Shown here: positions 37,701 to 50,099 of the stretch, piece after piece | Layout: each line of letters begins with the position of its first letter | Position numbering within the stretch: the first letter of the stretch is position 1 | From: Watersipora subatra | Lineage: Eukaryota > Bryozoa > Gymnolaemata > Cheilostomatida > Watersiporidae | Length of the DNA: 64,000 bases | NCBI RefSeq assembly: GCF_963576615.1 | Contig: NC_088711.1 | Coordinates: 33,468,121 to 33,532,120 of the forward strand | Direction: 5' to 3' | Program-made: the position numbers and the translations under genes | Notes under the pieces: generated by a model | Database searches by the model: none | What the model saw: the letters and a program-made list of their open reading frames with translations, nothing else | Told to the model about the DNA's origin: nothing

Positions 37701-40700
37701 CATATAACTATCATCCTATTTATAACATCATATAACTATCATCCTATTTATAACATCATCTAACTATCATCCTATTTTATTTTTATGCTATGATTTTGGT
37801 AGAAGAACAAAAAGCCAAATTTGGGGACAGAAAATACTTGCGATGCAAGCTCCAAGCTATCACAAAACAGACATCAATTATGATGTCAATACCGATTATT
37901 AGCCAATGAGTGATTGCAAGACAAAAGCAATTCTGTGACCGCCATTCTAATACATTTTCTCCATTCAGTCACCTCGCTACGTCATTCTGGTTGCCTAGCA
38001 TGGCAGATAGTCATGATGCAAAGCCGAAGCTGATTCTGCAAATATGAAATAGGACCGTGTCGTATTTATATGTACCGCGTATGATTGACAGCTATATAAT
38101 TGCACCGTTAGGCTTGCGCTTGTCTTCATTGGAGTGTGCAGCAAGAAATTTTTTTATAAAATTTGTAAGTTCAAGACATTGTTCATAAAAGTTGGGTATT
38201 TTGTAAAGTCATCTGTTTAAAACTTACTAACCCATGCTCTGCTTTTATGAACAAGGATTTTGGTTGGATAATTTTAAGAGAATCTAGTTCAAAATATGAC
38301 TGATTTTATTATTATTATGATTTATTATTTCAATTATATAACATCACAGCTGTTTCTGCTTGATATTTTACAAAGATCAAGAATCTTTCTGTCCATTTTC
38401 TTGGTTTGAAAATGCTGATAAAACCAGGTTTTTTGGGGGAAAATTACACAATAATATTATTCAAATCGCAATTTGCAATTTTAATTGCTGCTGTCAATGT
38501 AAAAATATTTTGTGGTGTCAGTTACTTTTCAACTTGAACAGATTTTGTATACACAGCTCTTCGTTTCTCATATAATTGCTGCATACTGACTGTGATTTAG
38601 GGTGCTGCCACTGATCCATACGCTGTTCAAGCTGAAGTCACTCTGCAGACAAATGTATTTGGGACTCACACTGTTTGTGAACAACTTTTTCCTATCCTCA
38701 GAGATGGTGCCAGGTCAGTTTTTGCTATTTTTACAGCCATCTGAGACATTAGTGTCTGCTATATGAACCAACTCAGTATCTAAATATTCTGTTATATAAG
38801 CTAGTTCAGTGTCCAAGTAATTGTTATATTAACTTACTTGTAAAACTATTATTTCACCATATTATTCGAGTCAGCAGCTGAAGTTCCATTGTAATAGTTT
38901 TCTTTGTTTTCATTAAACTTTTATATTATACAACTTACTTTTTAGTACTAAATTATCTGTAGCCAATTTCATGTCTATTAGTTTGCTGCTGCCTCAAAAA
39001 TTGTGATGTAGTTAATGAGACGCATGATCTTATGATAATATAACAAGTTTTGACACCATTGTTAGACTAGGGGTTGTTTCTATATTCATCTGAATATTTG
39101 TCATTTAGACCTTAACAAAGCCAAGTGTGTAAAGCCAAATGGAAAATAATCTACAGAAGGTCAGAATTTTTTACTAGACGTCTAACTCCTTTGTTTCTTA
39201 TCCAACAGGGTTGTCATCCTCAGTAGTTTCATGGCGATGAGAGCCCTTCATAAGACCAAGGAGATTTCTCCATCGCGATATGAGGTTTACATAAAGAACG
39301 ACCCGCCCATGACTATAGATGCAGCGCTGAACTTGATGAGAGAGTTTGTGTCGTGAGTTGATAAGGAGCTTATCCTCTACAAATATTTGCTCTTAAGACT
39401 TGTCATACAGAGTACACCGTATAATCGCTCTGTTTGCTTTAAGATCTTTAAAATATGTCGACGCCAATATTTCACTGTTTGTCTAGTAAATGTATTAGCT
39501 GTGAGGCAACGGCAGATAAACCTGTAGAAAGTGTACCATCCAAAATAACTTTTAGAAGCGATATTTAGCTGAGTCATGTCGGGTTAGATTATTGGCTTTC
39601 AAACTATTTGAAAGTCTATCATGTTGAAAAAATGTTGCTCATGATGATCCGGTGACCCGAGCACGGATGGTCAGCCAAAGTCATCAGTTGATATAAGTGG
39701 TATTTAAGTTGATATAAGTGGTATTTAAGTTGATATAAGTGGTATTTAAGTTGATATAAGTGGTATTTAAGTTGATATAAGTGGTATTTAAGTTGATATA
39801 AGTGGTATTTAAGTTGATATAAGTAGTATTTAAGTTGATATAAGTGGTATTTAAGTTGATATAAGTGGTATATATGTTGATATAAGTGGTATTTAAGTTG
39901 ATATAAGTGATATTTAAGTTGATATTAGTAGCATATAAGTTGATATAAGTGGTATTTAATGTCAAATACTAGATGATTAGAACCACAACCATATCTATCA
40001 TGTCCTCAAGCTTACATAGTCTTATTTGCTGTCCATTTTAAGATGGTTCTCATGCTTTTTGTTCCGAGCCGTTTACTCACATAATCAGAAGATATTGAAT
40101 TGTTGGTTCTTTTATGAACCTATCATGCTGATGGCATTCGCTTTAAAATTGATATCTATCGGGTATTTCTATTAGGTCAGTGAAAGCAGGAGATCACGCA
40201 CAGAAAGGTTGGCCTGACAATTCAGCTTACGGCACATCTAAGCTGGCTAATACTGTGATGGCCCGAGCCTATCAACAACAGTTCAGTTCTACACCAGAGA
40301 GAGACATAGTTGTCAATGCTGTGAGTGGAATCATCCAGAATAATTTGGTGTTTGTCTGGTTGTACGAAGTAATATTTCCATGTTTTTCTGGTTGCTTGAA
40401 GTGTTATTCTCATGTTTGTATGGTTGTATGAAGTGTTGTTTTCATGCTGTGAATGGAATCATCTGGAATAGTTGCATGTTTTGCAGTGTTATTAGTGTCT
40501 ATACAGCATTGTTGTATGTGAGAAGTATATATAATTATATATCATTAATATATATATATATATATATATACTGATGAAGAAGAAGGTTGCAGTTCACTAG
40601 AAGAGAGTGCTCAATATTAAAATAGAGCATTTATATAAACTATATTAAGAACTGAAAACTTTTAAAACATTTTACAACTTAAAGTTTCATGGTTGCTACC

Positions 40701-42470
40701 ATTCATCAGGTAAAATTTTTAATTTTACCTGATGAATGGTAACAACCATGAAACTTTGATCAAACCATGAAAAAGTTGTAAAATGTTTTAAAAGTTTTCA
40801 GTTCTTAATATAGTTTATATATCATAGACAGTTCTCATTGTTTAACAGTGATAGTACACATCATGTGAGTTACTCTGTCTAACAGTGATAGTACATATCA
40901 TGTGAGTTACTCTGTCTAACAGTGATAGTACATATCATGTGAGTTACTCTGTCTAACAGTGATAGTACATATCATGTGTGTTACTCTGTCTCACAGTGAT
41001 AGTACACATCATGTGAGTTACTCTGTCTGACAGTGATAGTACATATCATGTGTGTTACTCTGTCTCACAGTGATAGTACACATCATGTGAGTTACTCTGT
41101 CTAACAGTGATAGTACACATCATTTGTGTTACTCTGTCTCACAGTGATAGTACACATCATGTGAGTTACTCTGTCTGGCAGTGATAGTACATATCATGTG
41201 AGTTACTCTGTCTAACAGTGATAGTACACATCATGTGAGTTACTTTGTCTAACAGCGATAGTACATATCATGTGTGTTACTCTGTCTCACAGTGATAGTA
41301 CACATCATGTTAGTTACTCTGTTTAACAGTGATAGTACACATCATGTGAGTTACTCTGTCTAACAGTGATAATACACATCATGTGAGTTACTCTGTCTAA
41401 CAGTGATAGTACACATCATGTGAGTTACTCTGTCTGACAGTGATAGTACACATCATGTGTGTTACTCAGTCTGACAGTGATAGTACACATCATGTGAGTT
41501 ACTCTGTCTAACAGTGATAGTACACATCATGTGTGTTACTCTGTTTAAAAGTGATAGCACACATCATGTGAGTTACTCTGTCTAACCATGATAGTACACA
41601 TCATGTCAGTTACTCTGTCTAACAGTAATAGTACACCCAGTACATGGATTTTAAATTGTTCCTGTGAGTATTTTGTAAAAGGTTGGTCAGCTGAGAACTA
41701 TGCACGAGGGATTCCTCTAATTGTACCATTGCACATGTACCACTGCAATTGTACCATTGTACATGTACCACTGCATCTGTACCATTGTACATGTACCACT
41801 GCATCTGTACCATTGTACATGTATCACTGCATCTGTACCATTGTACATGTACCACTGCATCTGTACCATTGTACATGTACCACTGCATCTGTACCACTGC
41901 ACATGTACCACTGCATCTGTACCACTGCACATGTACCACTGCATCTGTACCACTGCACATGTACCACTGCATCTGTACCACTGCACGTGTACTACTGCAT
42001 CTGTACCACTGCACATGTACCACTGCATCTGTACCACTGCACATGTACTACTGCATCTGTACCACTGCACATGTACCACTGCAATTGTACGACTGCAATT
42101 GTACGACTGCAATTGTACGACTGCAATTGTATGTCTGCCATGTGTATGCCTGCCATGTACATGTCATCAGGCATCGTAGATCTGTGAAAGTAATAGTAAA
42201 AGCAGTCACGATGCTTATTGTAGGCTGACCCGGGGTATGTGAATACGAGCATGACAAGCCATTCAGGGAATCTTAGCATTGATGAAGGTAAACCTCTCTT
42301 TATATGTTTTCCTTCTGTTGATAGTTATCATTGGATTTCATTTATCGTGAAGAGAAAATATCATTTATTCTTCAGGCGCTGACACTCCTTACTATCTCGC
42401 TGTCCTTCCTCCAAACACGCCCATCAAAGGACAGCATGTTTCTAAGAGATGTGTTGTGGAGTGGAAATAA
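31783..42470 (+). CDS. Carbonyl reductase 1-like SDR, copy B (complete)
   Basis: Eight exons: 31783-31800, 36598-36682, 36805-36983, 38601-38713, 39209-39352, 40176-40320, 42224-42287 and 42376-42470. They total 843 bases and 280 residues, close to the usual CBR1 length of about 277. Exon 1 encodes MSKVAV and ends in phase 0 before GTTAGT. Motifs: TGANQGIG at residues 8-15, NNAG 87-90, VVILSS 133-138, Y198 and K202 in YGTSK, and C-terminal GADTPYYLAVLPP. These are the hallmarks of a cytosolic NADPH-dependent classical SDR. Intron 1 (4.8 kb) is mostly nested LTR elements, and introns 3, 5 and 6 hold tandem repeats. All junctions are GT-AG and phase-consistent. The exon 1 link is inference from phase, sequence fit and position, with no transcript evidence. 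Confidence 0.88.
32139..34898 (+). mobile_element. Non-autonomous LTR retrotransposon (2.76 kb)
   Basis: LTRs are at 32139-32706 and 34304-34898, beginning TGTGATGG and ending CCACAACA. The 4-bp target repeat is ATAC (32135-32138 and 34899-34902). A primer-binding-like stretch TGGTGGCAGCAGTGGGAT follows the left LTR at 32708-32725, and a purine-rich GGGGTGCAGAA precedes the right LTR. The internal 1.6 kb encodes no RT, integrase or protease. LTRs carry a TATATAAG box and a GTAAATAAA-type poly(A) signal. Length and gene content fit a TRIM/LARD-like derivative of a Ty3 family. Confidence 0.85.
32802..33392 (+). CDS. Uncharacterised 196-residue ORF of the non-autonomous LTR element
   Basis: The first ATG after the primer-binding site opens 196 codons. 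The product is polar, with an acidic or mixed N-terminal half and a basic C-terminal tail around KYRRAKRCS. No zinc knuckle, protease or polymerase motif is visible. Its place just after the PBS suggests a gag-derived protein, but the sequence resembles no gag I can name. Further frames at 33409-33753 and 33744-34076 may be broken continuations. Confidence 0.5.
   Translation: MAQGIDNRMSTNAFLPISNPFWDMTNLFNDIAEKQPKQVKHSDTSVHIDGATFIDDAFQKYVLELQDRQAASNRILSLADNELAGHQPVRTVRTADLSKVTQIENMSETYTDYDKTNLTVLLRSISLERAKQTKLIKDQSARIAALEQRRQSDNKANGNKYRRAKRCSDVETPHIRSYTVPKKGSQPSIGPNQEKR
34925..35847. mobile_element. 923-bp TG...CA insertion, LTR-like
   Basis: Begins TGTTCTATGTG and ends CCGACAACA, interrupting the solo LTR. 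Flanks are GCTGC and GTGCA, at best an imperfect short target repeat. It contains two AATAAA-type signals and no coding frame. It could be a solo LTR of another family. Its extent is inferred from where the interrupted LTR resumes. Confidence 0.5.
36297..36324. repeat. Perfect 12-bp stem-loop
   Basis: TGTGCTCTGCTG and its exact complement are separated by AAGC. It lies about 15 bases before the point where similarity between the two inverted reductase copies begins. Confidence 0.9.
37574..37778. repeat. 28-bp minisatellite, seven copies
   Basis: Units containing CCTATTTATAACATCATATA in intron 3 of copy B. The matching intron of copy A is only 124 bp and lacks it. Confidence 0.95.
37790..38590. 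other. Intron 3 of copy B, nothing recognised
   Basis: AT-rich intronic sequence without counterpart in copy A. No motif supported. Confidence 0.4.
39687..39961. repeat. 21-bp minisatellite, 13 copies
   Basis: Units GTTGATATAAGTGGTATTTA plus one base, in intron 5 of copy B. The 93-codon minus-strand frame is an artefact. Confidence 0.96.
40632..40820. mobile_element. 189-bp near-complete palindrome (foldback MITE)
   Basis: The left arm starts ATATAAACTATATTAAGAAC and the right arm ends with its exact complement. The centre is around AAAATTTTTAATTTT near 40722. The arms pair over almost the whole length, apart from about 15 extra bases around 40758-40772 in the right arm. Flanking TA dinucleotides would suit a Tc1/mariner-type MITE. 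In intron 6 of copy B. Confidence 0.82.
40847..41636. repeat. 37-bp minisatellite, 21 copies
   Basis: Units begin AGTGATAGTACACATCATGT and end GAGTTACTCTGTCTAAC. Variants GAGTT/TGTGTT and TAAC/CTCAC are interleaved. Intron 6 of copy B. Confidence 0.97.
41720..42140. repeat. 14-bp/28-bp minisatellite
   Basis: Alternating 14-mers CTGCATCTGTACCA and TTGTACATGTACCA (later CTGCACATGTACCA) form a 28-bp dimer, shading into CTGCAATTGTACGA at the right end. Intron 6 of copy B, ending about 85 bp before exon 7. All frames across it are artefacts. Confidence 0.95.
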
Positions 42471-42491
42471 TTTATCTCCTGTCTTTCTCAT

Positions 42492-42497
42492 AATAAA
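42492..42497 (+). promoter_or_regulatory. Polyadenylation signal AATAAA
   Basis: 22 bases after the stop codon of carbonyl reductase copy B. Close but usable. Confidence 0.5.
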
Positions 42498-42499
42498 AA

Positions 42500-43912
42500 C
42501 AATTCTTTTTTGTTAGAACTTTTTAGATTTAATACTTTAGATTTTTTTTTATCAATATGATGTTTGTTAATTCTGAATTCTCCTTTATTCGTTTCTTTCA
42601 CATTCTATACTGTTTCACACTCTATACTGACCATGGCGCGTCTGACAAATTTTAGAGACAAACTTATCTGGTGTCTTGTTCTTACTGTGTCTCAACTTAC
42701 TGTTCTTTCTCTATACGCAGAGCTGACTATTTGTGAATATAAGAGATGCCATAGGGAGTGAAGCACCCCGATATATCTAATCATTGTTCAACATAAGCTG
42801 TACGATTAAATGTTAAAATTCTGACATCCAGGTGTGAACCAGCCTGTATCAGTCTATCAAGTAATATTGCGGAATTTAAACTGTATCAAGTTTAAACTGC
42901 ATTGTCTTTAAACTGTATTGCGTTGAAAAGAACTTTTTGCTTTTGAACTTTTTCAACCAAGGAAAAGAGTTTGTAATGTGGCACTTAGCAGAGAGCTCGG
43001 CCAATGACTGTTACACAGTGATATATACTAGCAACTGGAGGTGTGCATAGGTACAACATCAATTTAACATAAATATATTATGCTAAACACTTGACCAGGT
43101 AGCTTGAAGCCTTTAAGCTCGTGTATAAAGTGCTAGCTGATGACACCAATATATATATATGCCTTTGGCTCTAATATGTTAAACCGAGTTCTTAAAATCA
43201 ATCAAAGCTAAACAGAGGAGAGCAGTTGAGTAACAAATAAAAAACGATTTTGTTAAAAAATCCATCATACTAGACTTAGCAGTCTTCAAATAGATTATCC
43301 TATACTGTACATAAATGGTTGCATTAAAATACACAGCAGATTAACTTTGTGAATAAAAAAGTAAAACTTTGATGTTTAAAAAATAGTTTGGCCCAAATAA
43401 CCAATTTGAGAGCGAATGCAAGAGCTGACAACACACAAGTTAATCTTGTTATAATACTTTCAATGACAGTATGCTTGTGTTTGTGATGACTCACAGAAAT
43501 CTGAAAGAATTTGAACTAAATACGTGTTGTTCGGGAGAATCTGTCAAATATATATTACATTGACGATAACGATCAATTCTTGGAGAAGTTATCAATTTAA
43601 ATTGTTTCCATTTGCAGGTTAACTGAAAGGGTAGTGTACCTATAATATAAAACACGTTATAAAAGATTTAAATGGTGAAACATTTATAGGGATATGCAGA
43701 CTGGTCTGCAACTCCCTGACATTCGAGACTATCAAAGACTATAAGAAAAGTTGAGTGTGTTTTGTTATTGCTAGTCAGGAGGAATATAGATATGTACATT
43801 GTATTTTAGACTGCCTTGGCACATGTATCATACTGCTGCTTTAGTCTACATCACAAAACACCTTCCAAGTAATGAAAAACATCAAATAAACCAGAGCTGA
43901 GGGTAGTGTGGC
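42500..43912. other. No gene seen
   Basis: AT-rich 3' flank of copy B. A frame at 42564-42761 is unrecognised. Confidence 0.4.
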
Positions 43913-44070
43913 GTCGGTAGTCACTCAGAAGAGTGTTGTTGAAGTCGGTAGTCACTCAGAGAGATGTAGTTGCAGTCGATAGTTACTCAGAGGGATGTGA
44001 TTGAAGTTGGTAGTCACTCAGAAGAGTGTAGTTGAGCTCAGTAGTCACTCAGAGGGGTGTAGTTGAATTA
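43913..44070. repeat. About 32-bp tandem repeat, five copies
   Basis: Units contain GGTAGTCACTCAGA and GTGTAGTTGAA, moderately diverged. Confidence 0.85.
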
Positions 44071-45200
44071 AACTATAAACTTCGACCAAAGATCAAGAAG
44101 AGCACTAAAATGATCATATTGTAGTTGGTAGCTCACTCCCAGTTTGGCATAGATAGAAGGTTTATGATGCATTCCTAGATTGAGAGCATTTGAAAAGAAG
44201 ACAGAGTGAACCATGTCCTAGTTTACCCTTTTACAACGTTCAACAATCCTGCCAGCTCATCTTGTTTGCACCATCGAATCTTCTAAAAGGCTATCTATAG
44301 TCCTAAAAGGTAGCATCCATATCTGCGTATTTTAATGCTTTGCCTAGTTGATCAGACACTTGGTGCCCTTGCTTCATGCTTCCTCGACTATTTGCAGACA
44401 CAAGTCAGTCTCAAATACATGTAACATGGTAAGAGTATGCAATGAACTTTTTGCCAATTCCTGGTTAATTAGAAGCTTTCACATGTTTGAGACCCGTTTC
44501 ACTTTGATCAAGGAATACACTTGAACTAGATTCTCACGATTGACTGAACTATTCGAAGATGCCAACACTGCTAGCACGTGCAAACTTAAAATTGAAATTT
44601 TGAGCCCTCTTTTGACCTTTTTAAAAGGATTTTAAAACTTGATTTTAAAACTTTGCTAAACTCTTTTCCTATACACGTCATTGCTAGGCAACATGTTCCA
44701 GAGTAAAACTGTTCAATAGGTTTATGTAACCCCATGTTTATGACTGATCTAACATAGGAAATAGATATTGCATAAGCTGCATATATCTCTTCATTCTCAA
44801 ACAAGAAGCTTCGGCTGCGATGAATCTTCTCCCTCTTACAGATAAAACAATTCTATTCCTTACAAATTTTTAATAGTTTTTATACTGAAATTGAATCTCA
44901 GGTATACCAAACATCATATTTTCGATGTTGACCTCAAGGAGGCAATAAACACTGACCGATCAGAGCTTGACATGTGATAATTATAAGAATGCGTTATGAT
45001 ATTGGATTCATTCTTTGGCTTGGCTGACTTCTGTAAATTGATTTTAATGCTTTTCACTAGTTTTGAAAAAATTCTACTTAAAAAGTCAAGTTGAGTATTC
45101 TCATATTGCAAGTGAAATGTAAAAAATGTGGGTAGTAAGCTTCAGATCCACATATATTGATAAGTCAACCAGTTCAGCGTTATGCCTCATTTCTCTTGCT
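44071..45200. other. No recognised gene
   Basis: Minus-strand frames at 44586-44804 and 44914-45111 have a balanced composition but no domain I can name. They may be fragments of an unknown coding sequence. Confidence 0.35.
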
Positions 45201-45204
45201 TCTA

Positions 45205-45976
45205 GTCTGAACTACTAGTCCGAACTACTAGTCCGAACTACAAGTCTGAGCTACAAGTCTGAACTACTAGTCCGAACTGCTAGTCTGAACTACTAGTCTG
45301 AACTACTAGTCCGAACTGCTAGTCCGAAATACTAGTCCGAACTACTAGTCCGAACTACTAGTCCGAACTACTAGTCCGAACTACTAGTCCGAACTACTAG
45401 TCCGAACTACTAGTCCGAACTACAAGTCCGAGCTACAAGTCTGAACTACTAGTCCGAACTGCTAGTCTGAACTACTAGTCTGAACTACTAGTTCGAACTG
45501 CTAGTCCGAAATACTAGTCCGAACTACTAGTCCGAACTACTAGTCTGATCTACTAGTCTGAACTACTAGTCCAAACTACTAGCCTGAACAACTAGTCTGA
45601 ACTACTAGTCCGAACTGCTAGTCCGAAATACTAGTCTGAACTACTAGTCCGAACTACTAGCTCGAACTACTAGTCTGAACTGCTAGTCCGAACTACTAGT
45701 CCGAACTAGTAGTCCGAACTAGTAGTCCGAACTACTAGTCCGAACTACTAGTTCGAACTACAAGTCTAAACTACTAGTTCGAACTACTAGCCTGAACTAC
45801 TAGTCTGAACTGCTAGTCTGAGCTACTAGTCCGAACTACTAGTCCGAACTGCTAGTCCGAACTACTAGTCCGAACTACTAGCTCAAACTGCTAGCCCGAT
45901 CTACTAGTCTGAACTACTAGTCTGAACTACTAGTCTAAATTACTAGTCTGAACTACTAGTCTGAACTACTAGTCTG
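45205..45976. repeat. 13-bp minisatellite with an ACTAGT core
   Basis: About 60 copies of GAACTACTAGTCC/TCT variants. Each unit carries the self-complementary hexamer ACTAGT in most copies. Confidence 0.97.
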
Positions 45977-46207
45977 ACTTTATGATTCTAATTATCAGTA
46001 AAAATCGTTTATTGCAGAAAGAAAATTTAAGGAAATTGACCATCTATTCAAAATTATTGGTTTGGTGTAAGCACAAAATTCCTCCGAATATTGTCTTTGC
46101 TGTTCAACCCATACTACCTCATTGACTTGGTCAACTCTATCGGCAACATACTATGTGTTCCACCAGCTCAAATTAATTTTCAGTATGCTAACGATTTGTC
46201 CGATTTC

Positions 46208-46357
46208 ATTGCATCGGCAGCAGCCGATGCAATACCAGTGATTATACTGCCTGCAATACCAGTGATGATACTACCTGTCAGAGCAATGACAGGTAGTATG
46301 ACAGGCCTTATCAGCAGCATACCAAGCATATAAACTGACTTGGTCACCTGACCAAGT
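46208..46357. repeat. Cluster of three perfect hairpins
   Basis: ATTGCATCGGC with 4-base loop (46208-46233); ATACTACCTGTCA with 6-base loop (46268-46299); ACTTGGTCA with 2-base loop (46338-46357). Stems of 11, 13 and 9 bp are all perfect. Between the first two, a segment containing GCAATACCAGTGAT is directly repeated. An 80-codon frame (46091-46333) overlaps but is unrecognised. Confidence 0.88.
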
Positions 46358-46492
46358 AAGTTTCCTATCTCAAGTTTTCAACCATAAGTTCAATAAAAAC
46401 CAATGATAAATGTATAAATGACCATTGTTCCTGGCTGCTAAGGCTGCTACAACAGCACAGAGTCCCAAATTAGGAAACTGTGAAAGGGCCAA

Positions 46493-46993
46493 TGTTATGT
46501 TTATAAACACCATATGTATTAATAAACTTCATATGTATTAATAAACATCCTAATATGTACTAGTTAGTGCTGCTAACAAAGCTTTCGCAAAACGAAGATG
46601 TAAAAAATCTCAGTCATCATAATTTGTTCAAAGTATAAAGTGCTTAAAGCAAAAGGTAGTATTGTGAAGGACGGTACCTCGACTCAGTTTAGACCAACTC
46701 AGCGTGACTCAGAACATCATGACTCGGGCCAGCGCAGCTCAGGACAGTCTAGGCCAGCTCAGCCTGGACTATACATGTACATAAGGAGTCAGGGTTTCTT
46801 AGCGAAGATTCATATAAAAGGCACAGGCAAGAGGAGAAGGATCAGAGCCCATTTGTGCTTGCTTGTGAACCGCTACATGTTTTTATACTGTATTCATGAA
46901 ATCAGCAAATATATGTATGAAACTCAAAGCGCCTCAAGTCATTTATTCAAATTCATGAGGTGCTAGTTAAGGTAGTGACACGTATCCTTTACA
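46493..46993 (+). repeat. LTR of a truncated Ty3 element
   Basis: Starts TGTTATG and ends CCTTTACA, directly followed by a primer-binding-like TTGGTGGCAACGGTAAA at 46994. A TATAAAAG box is at 46813-46820. No second LTR is seen, so target duplication cannot be tested. Confidence 0.65.
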
Positions 46994-47029
46994 TTGGTGG
47001 CAACGGTAAAATTGGTCGATCCTAAGCTT

Positions 47030-48330
47030 CACATTAGAACTAGCACTGGAAGCCCTTTCCGCACCGCCTTAAACGTGGTGCGGAATGTAACCCAAAAACC
47101 TTAGAGTGAGTCCTGCCTAAAAAACGGCATTACAAAACCCGAGCTACAACAAAAAACTACCCTAAAAGTGGCAGCCTAGACAAACACTGCTGGGGGTATG
47201 GCAGCACCACTCATACTGGCGTAAAAGTGGCAGCCAAATGGATAGCGAGGTATATTAAGAGACCTGCCTTAAAAGTATCAGAATCCTACTCTAAAGGTCC
47301 ACAGAAGAAATGGTCAGCAGATAAGCTAAGAGCGCCGATGCGTGCACAGACCGACTGGTTGAAGCTGAAAAAAGTGCTGTTGATGCCCCAGCCTCATGAA
47401 CCTGCACATGGGCTCAAAATTCCTCAGTACACCGAGACGGGATGTAGAATACTTCATTACTCGCTTTCAGGAGTTGGCTGACGCCAATCACTGGAGGGCA
47501 GACACAACTGTGTTGCATCTAAGGGAAATATTGGGCAACCAAGCTGTTGAGGACTGTGAATGAACCGGGTATTCTGACATTGTCTTTGATACCCTCAGGG
47601 TCCGATTCAGGCTATCCACTTGGCAGGTCCAGAGTTGGCTTAGTGCCCTGCAATGGAACAAGCGAGCAACTTTTGGTTTGCTTGCTCTTGGTTTGCACAA
47701 TGTGCCATGGAAGTGGAGAGGTCATTCTGTATTGCATATGGAAACCTGCTCAACCCACATCAAAACAACATGGCTATGGAGGCATTTTCCAACTCATTCA
47801 GCAGCCCTTTTTTGCAATGACATCTTCTAGCAGCCACTTTGCAGGCTGGCAATGATTATCTTCAAATACAGGAGGAAAACACCAACCTGCCAGCCCCTTG
47901 ATCCGGTCTGTTGAAGAAGGGCTTCCTTGCTAAACAAAGTCTGCAGAGATTGAGGTCATTAGCCAATTTGCCCAGTAGATGCAGGATTTCACCAAAAAGA
48001 TAAAGCGGCTCCAGCAGCAAGCCAAACTCTGGAACAAGAAAACCGCCCTCAGGCCACTCTTTGCTGGGGGTGTGGTAGAAAGGGGCGCATCCGCAAAGAC
48101 TGCCCAGCAACAAGAAACTGACTCCAAAAAAGAACAAAGAGCAACAGCAGTAGCGCCGGCTACTGACTCCTGCGCAAGCCTTCAAGAGTTACTGAATCGG
48201 TTTCCATCAAACAGAATGATCGGAAGCCTGCTTTACAAGCGACAGGGCTGATCCAAACAACATCCAGAGGAACTTCCTCAACAGAATAGCAGGTCAGCCT
48301 CAAAACCTCAAGCGACCCCGCAGACTAACT
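47030..48330 (+). pseudogene. Ty3/gypsy gag remnant with zinc knuckle
   Basis: A capsid-like segment with FITRFQELADANHW and VLHLREILG spans about 47440-47540 and is interrupted by a stop. The CCHC-type knuckle at 48062-48103 reads CWGCGRKGRIRKDC, with Arg where the His should be. Frames change several times. Downstream pol is absent, so the element is truncated near 48330-48380. Confidence 0.7.
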
Positions 48331-48403
48331 TTGTTTTACTGCAAAGTGAGAGCACTATGAAATATAATGCAACCATGCAATAGACAGGTTTCACAATCTT
48401 CAT

Positions 48404-48667
48404 GTGTTATTATGGAATCATCTGGAATCAGTTAATATTACCATCGTCTCTTTTGCTTGGACAGGTGATCTTTTTCTGGATACGGATGATGGAAAAAAGT
48501 TATCAGAAAGGTGGGTTATTTTTGGTGTTCTTCAAAACAAGATGGTACTCCCAATAGTTTTCAATAGACTGTATCACTTGAATACATTCTATGCAGGAGG
48601 CTTGCATATACCCACAAAACAATTACGATACTTTCATATGGAAGCTCCTCGCAGTTTGATGGTATAG
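48404..48667 (+). other. Unrecognised open frame with possible acceptor
   Basis: 88 codons. A TTTTGCTTGGACAG acceptor-like site ends near 48464, followed by a frame starting with residues DLFLDTDDGKK. No known domain. It could be the last exon of an unseen gene or chance. Confidence 0.25.
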
Positions 48668-48879
48668 GTTTTGGATTGTGGAAGGAAAATGTAAATCAAA
48701 TTATAATTTTTTACAGAAGGATAGTTTAGTTGTTTTTATAGAGAGAAAACGGTATGTTTAAATTATAGCGCATATGATGATATTGTCACTGACCGAGTAT
48801 ATTGATAATGTTATAACCAGATCTATGGGGCACGGCTCGTCACATTCGCTTTAGGAGTTATTATATGTATACATGTATG

Positions 48880-49095
48880 TACTAGTACTCTGGCAGTCTA
48901 GAGCTGTGAGAGATAGTCAAGTGTAAGCATAGATAGTCAGGTGTGCCATGAAAGCATCCGTAATAACTATCTCCACAATTATTATAAATAGCTAAATAAT
49001 GGTGCAGGGTGATGATTGGTGCAGGGGTTAGTGTCAGGCCACCAAGCTGAAAGTCGAGGGTTAAAATCCAGTACGATGCACCATTTTTCCCAACC
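48880..49095 (+). repeat. tRNA-derived SINE-like copy
   Basis: Head CTAGTACTCTGGCAGTCTAG near 48880, shared CCACAATTATTATAAATA, A-box-like TGGTGCAGGGGTTAGTGTC at about 49018, B box GGTTAAAATCC at 49059-49069, and a tail CACCATTTTTCCCAACC. This is the best-preserved copy of the family seen at 13890 and 15066. Confidence 0.6.
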
Positions 49096-49409
49096 ACTAA
49101 CCGACAGATGGATAGGTGGATACGACTCTTACTAAAGTAAAGATTTAGTGAAGATTGTTCAGTGAAGATTTCTCCATGGGTTTAAGGAATTGGCTTTAGG
49201 GATTGTGGGAGGAGGAATTCCGGAAAATAAATATGTTTTTGCATTGTGTACAATTGAGAAGTGATAGAAGGCCAATCCTAGTGCGATTGGTGTGTATTAT
49301 GTGTTTTATATGGATTTTCAACTATATCATTAGAATTGTACTGCATGAGCTTAAGATGAGCATTATACAAAGGTGTTCAGCAGCTAAAATCTGTTTCTGA
49401 GTATTCTAT

Positions 49410-49815
49410 TCGCAGTGCCGCTACGCTGATAGATCACCTATTTGACAGTGTCAGTACGCTGATAGATCACCTGAATGACAGTGTCAATAAGCTGATAGAT
49501 CATCTGTATAACAGTGTCAATACACTGATAGATCACCTGGATAACAGTGTCACTATGCTGATAGATCACCTGTATGACAGTTCCAATACGCTGATAGATC
49601 ATCTGTATGACAGTTTCAATACAGTGATATATCGCCTGTATGGCAGCATCCATACGCTGATAGATCATCTGTATGACAGTTTCAATACGCTGGTATCTCA
49701 TCTGTATGACAACACCCATATGCTGACTGATCATCTGTATGACAGTTTCAATACACTGATATATCACCTGTATGACAGCATCCATACGCTGATAGATCAT
49801 CTGTATGAAGAGGTA
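49410..49815. repeat. 33-bp minisatellite, 12 copies
   Basis: Units contain CGCTGATAGATCATCTGTAT and GACAGTTTCAATA. The 87- and 120-codon frames are artefacts of the 33-bp period. A small GGTGCTCTTTGG repeat (four copies) follows at 50043-50092. Confidence 0.95.
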
Positions 49816-50099
49816 TAAAAGATTTGTGGGTGATGCACAAAAAGAGATGCATTTCTTTTTATGTATTATGACAGCCTCATATTATCTAAATTGAATGCTA
49901 ACACTAAAAACAAACAAAAAGCAATAAAAGTATTCAAGTCAATTTTTTTACAATGAGTAACAAGAAACTTAAATAATATAATAATATAAGCGAATGTTTT
50001 GCAGCTTGAAAAGATTTCTGTTAGTAGTAATCACTACAGAGCTCTTTGGGGTGCTCTTTGGGGTGCTCTTTAGGGTGCTCTTTGGGGTGCTACAATAGC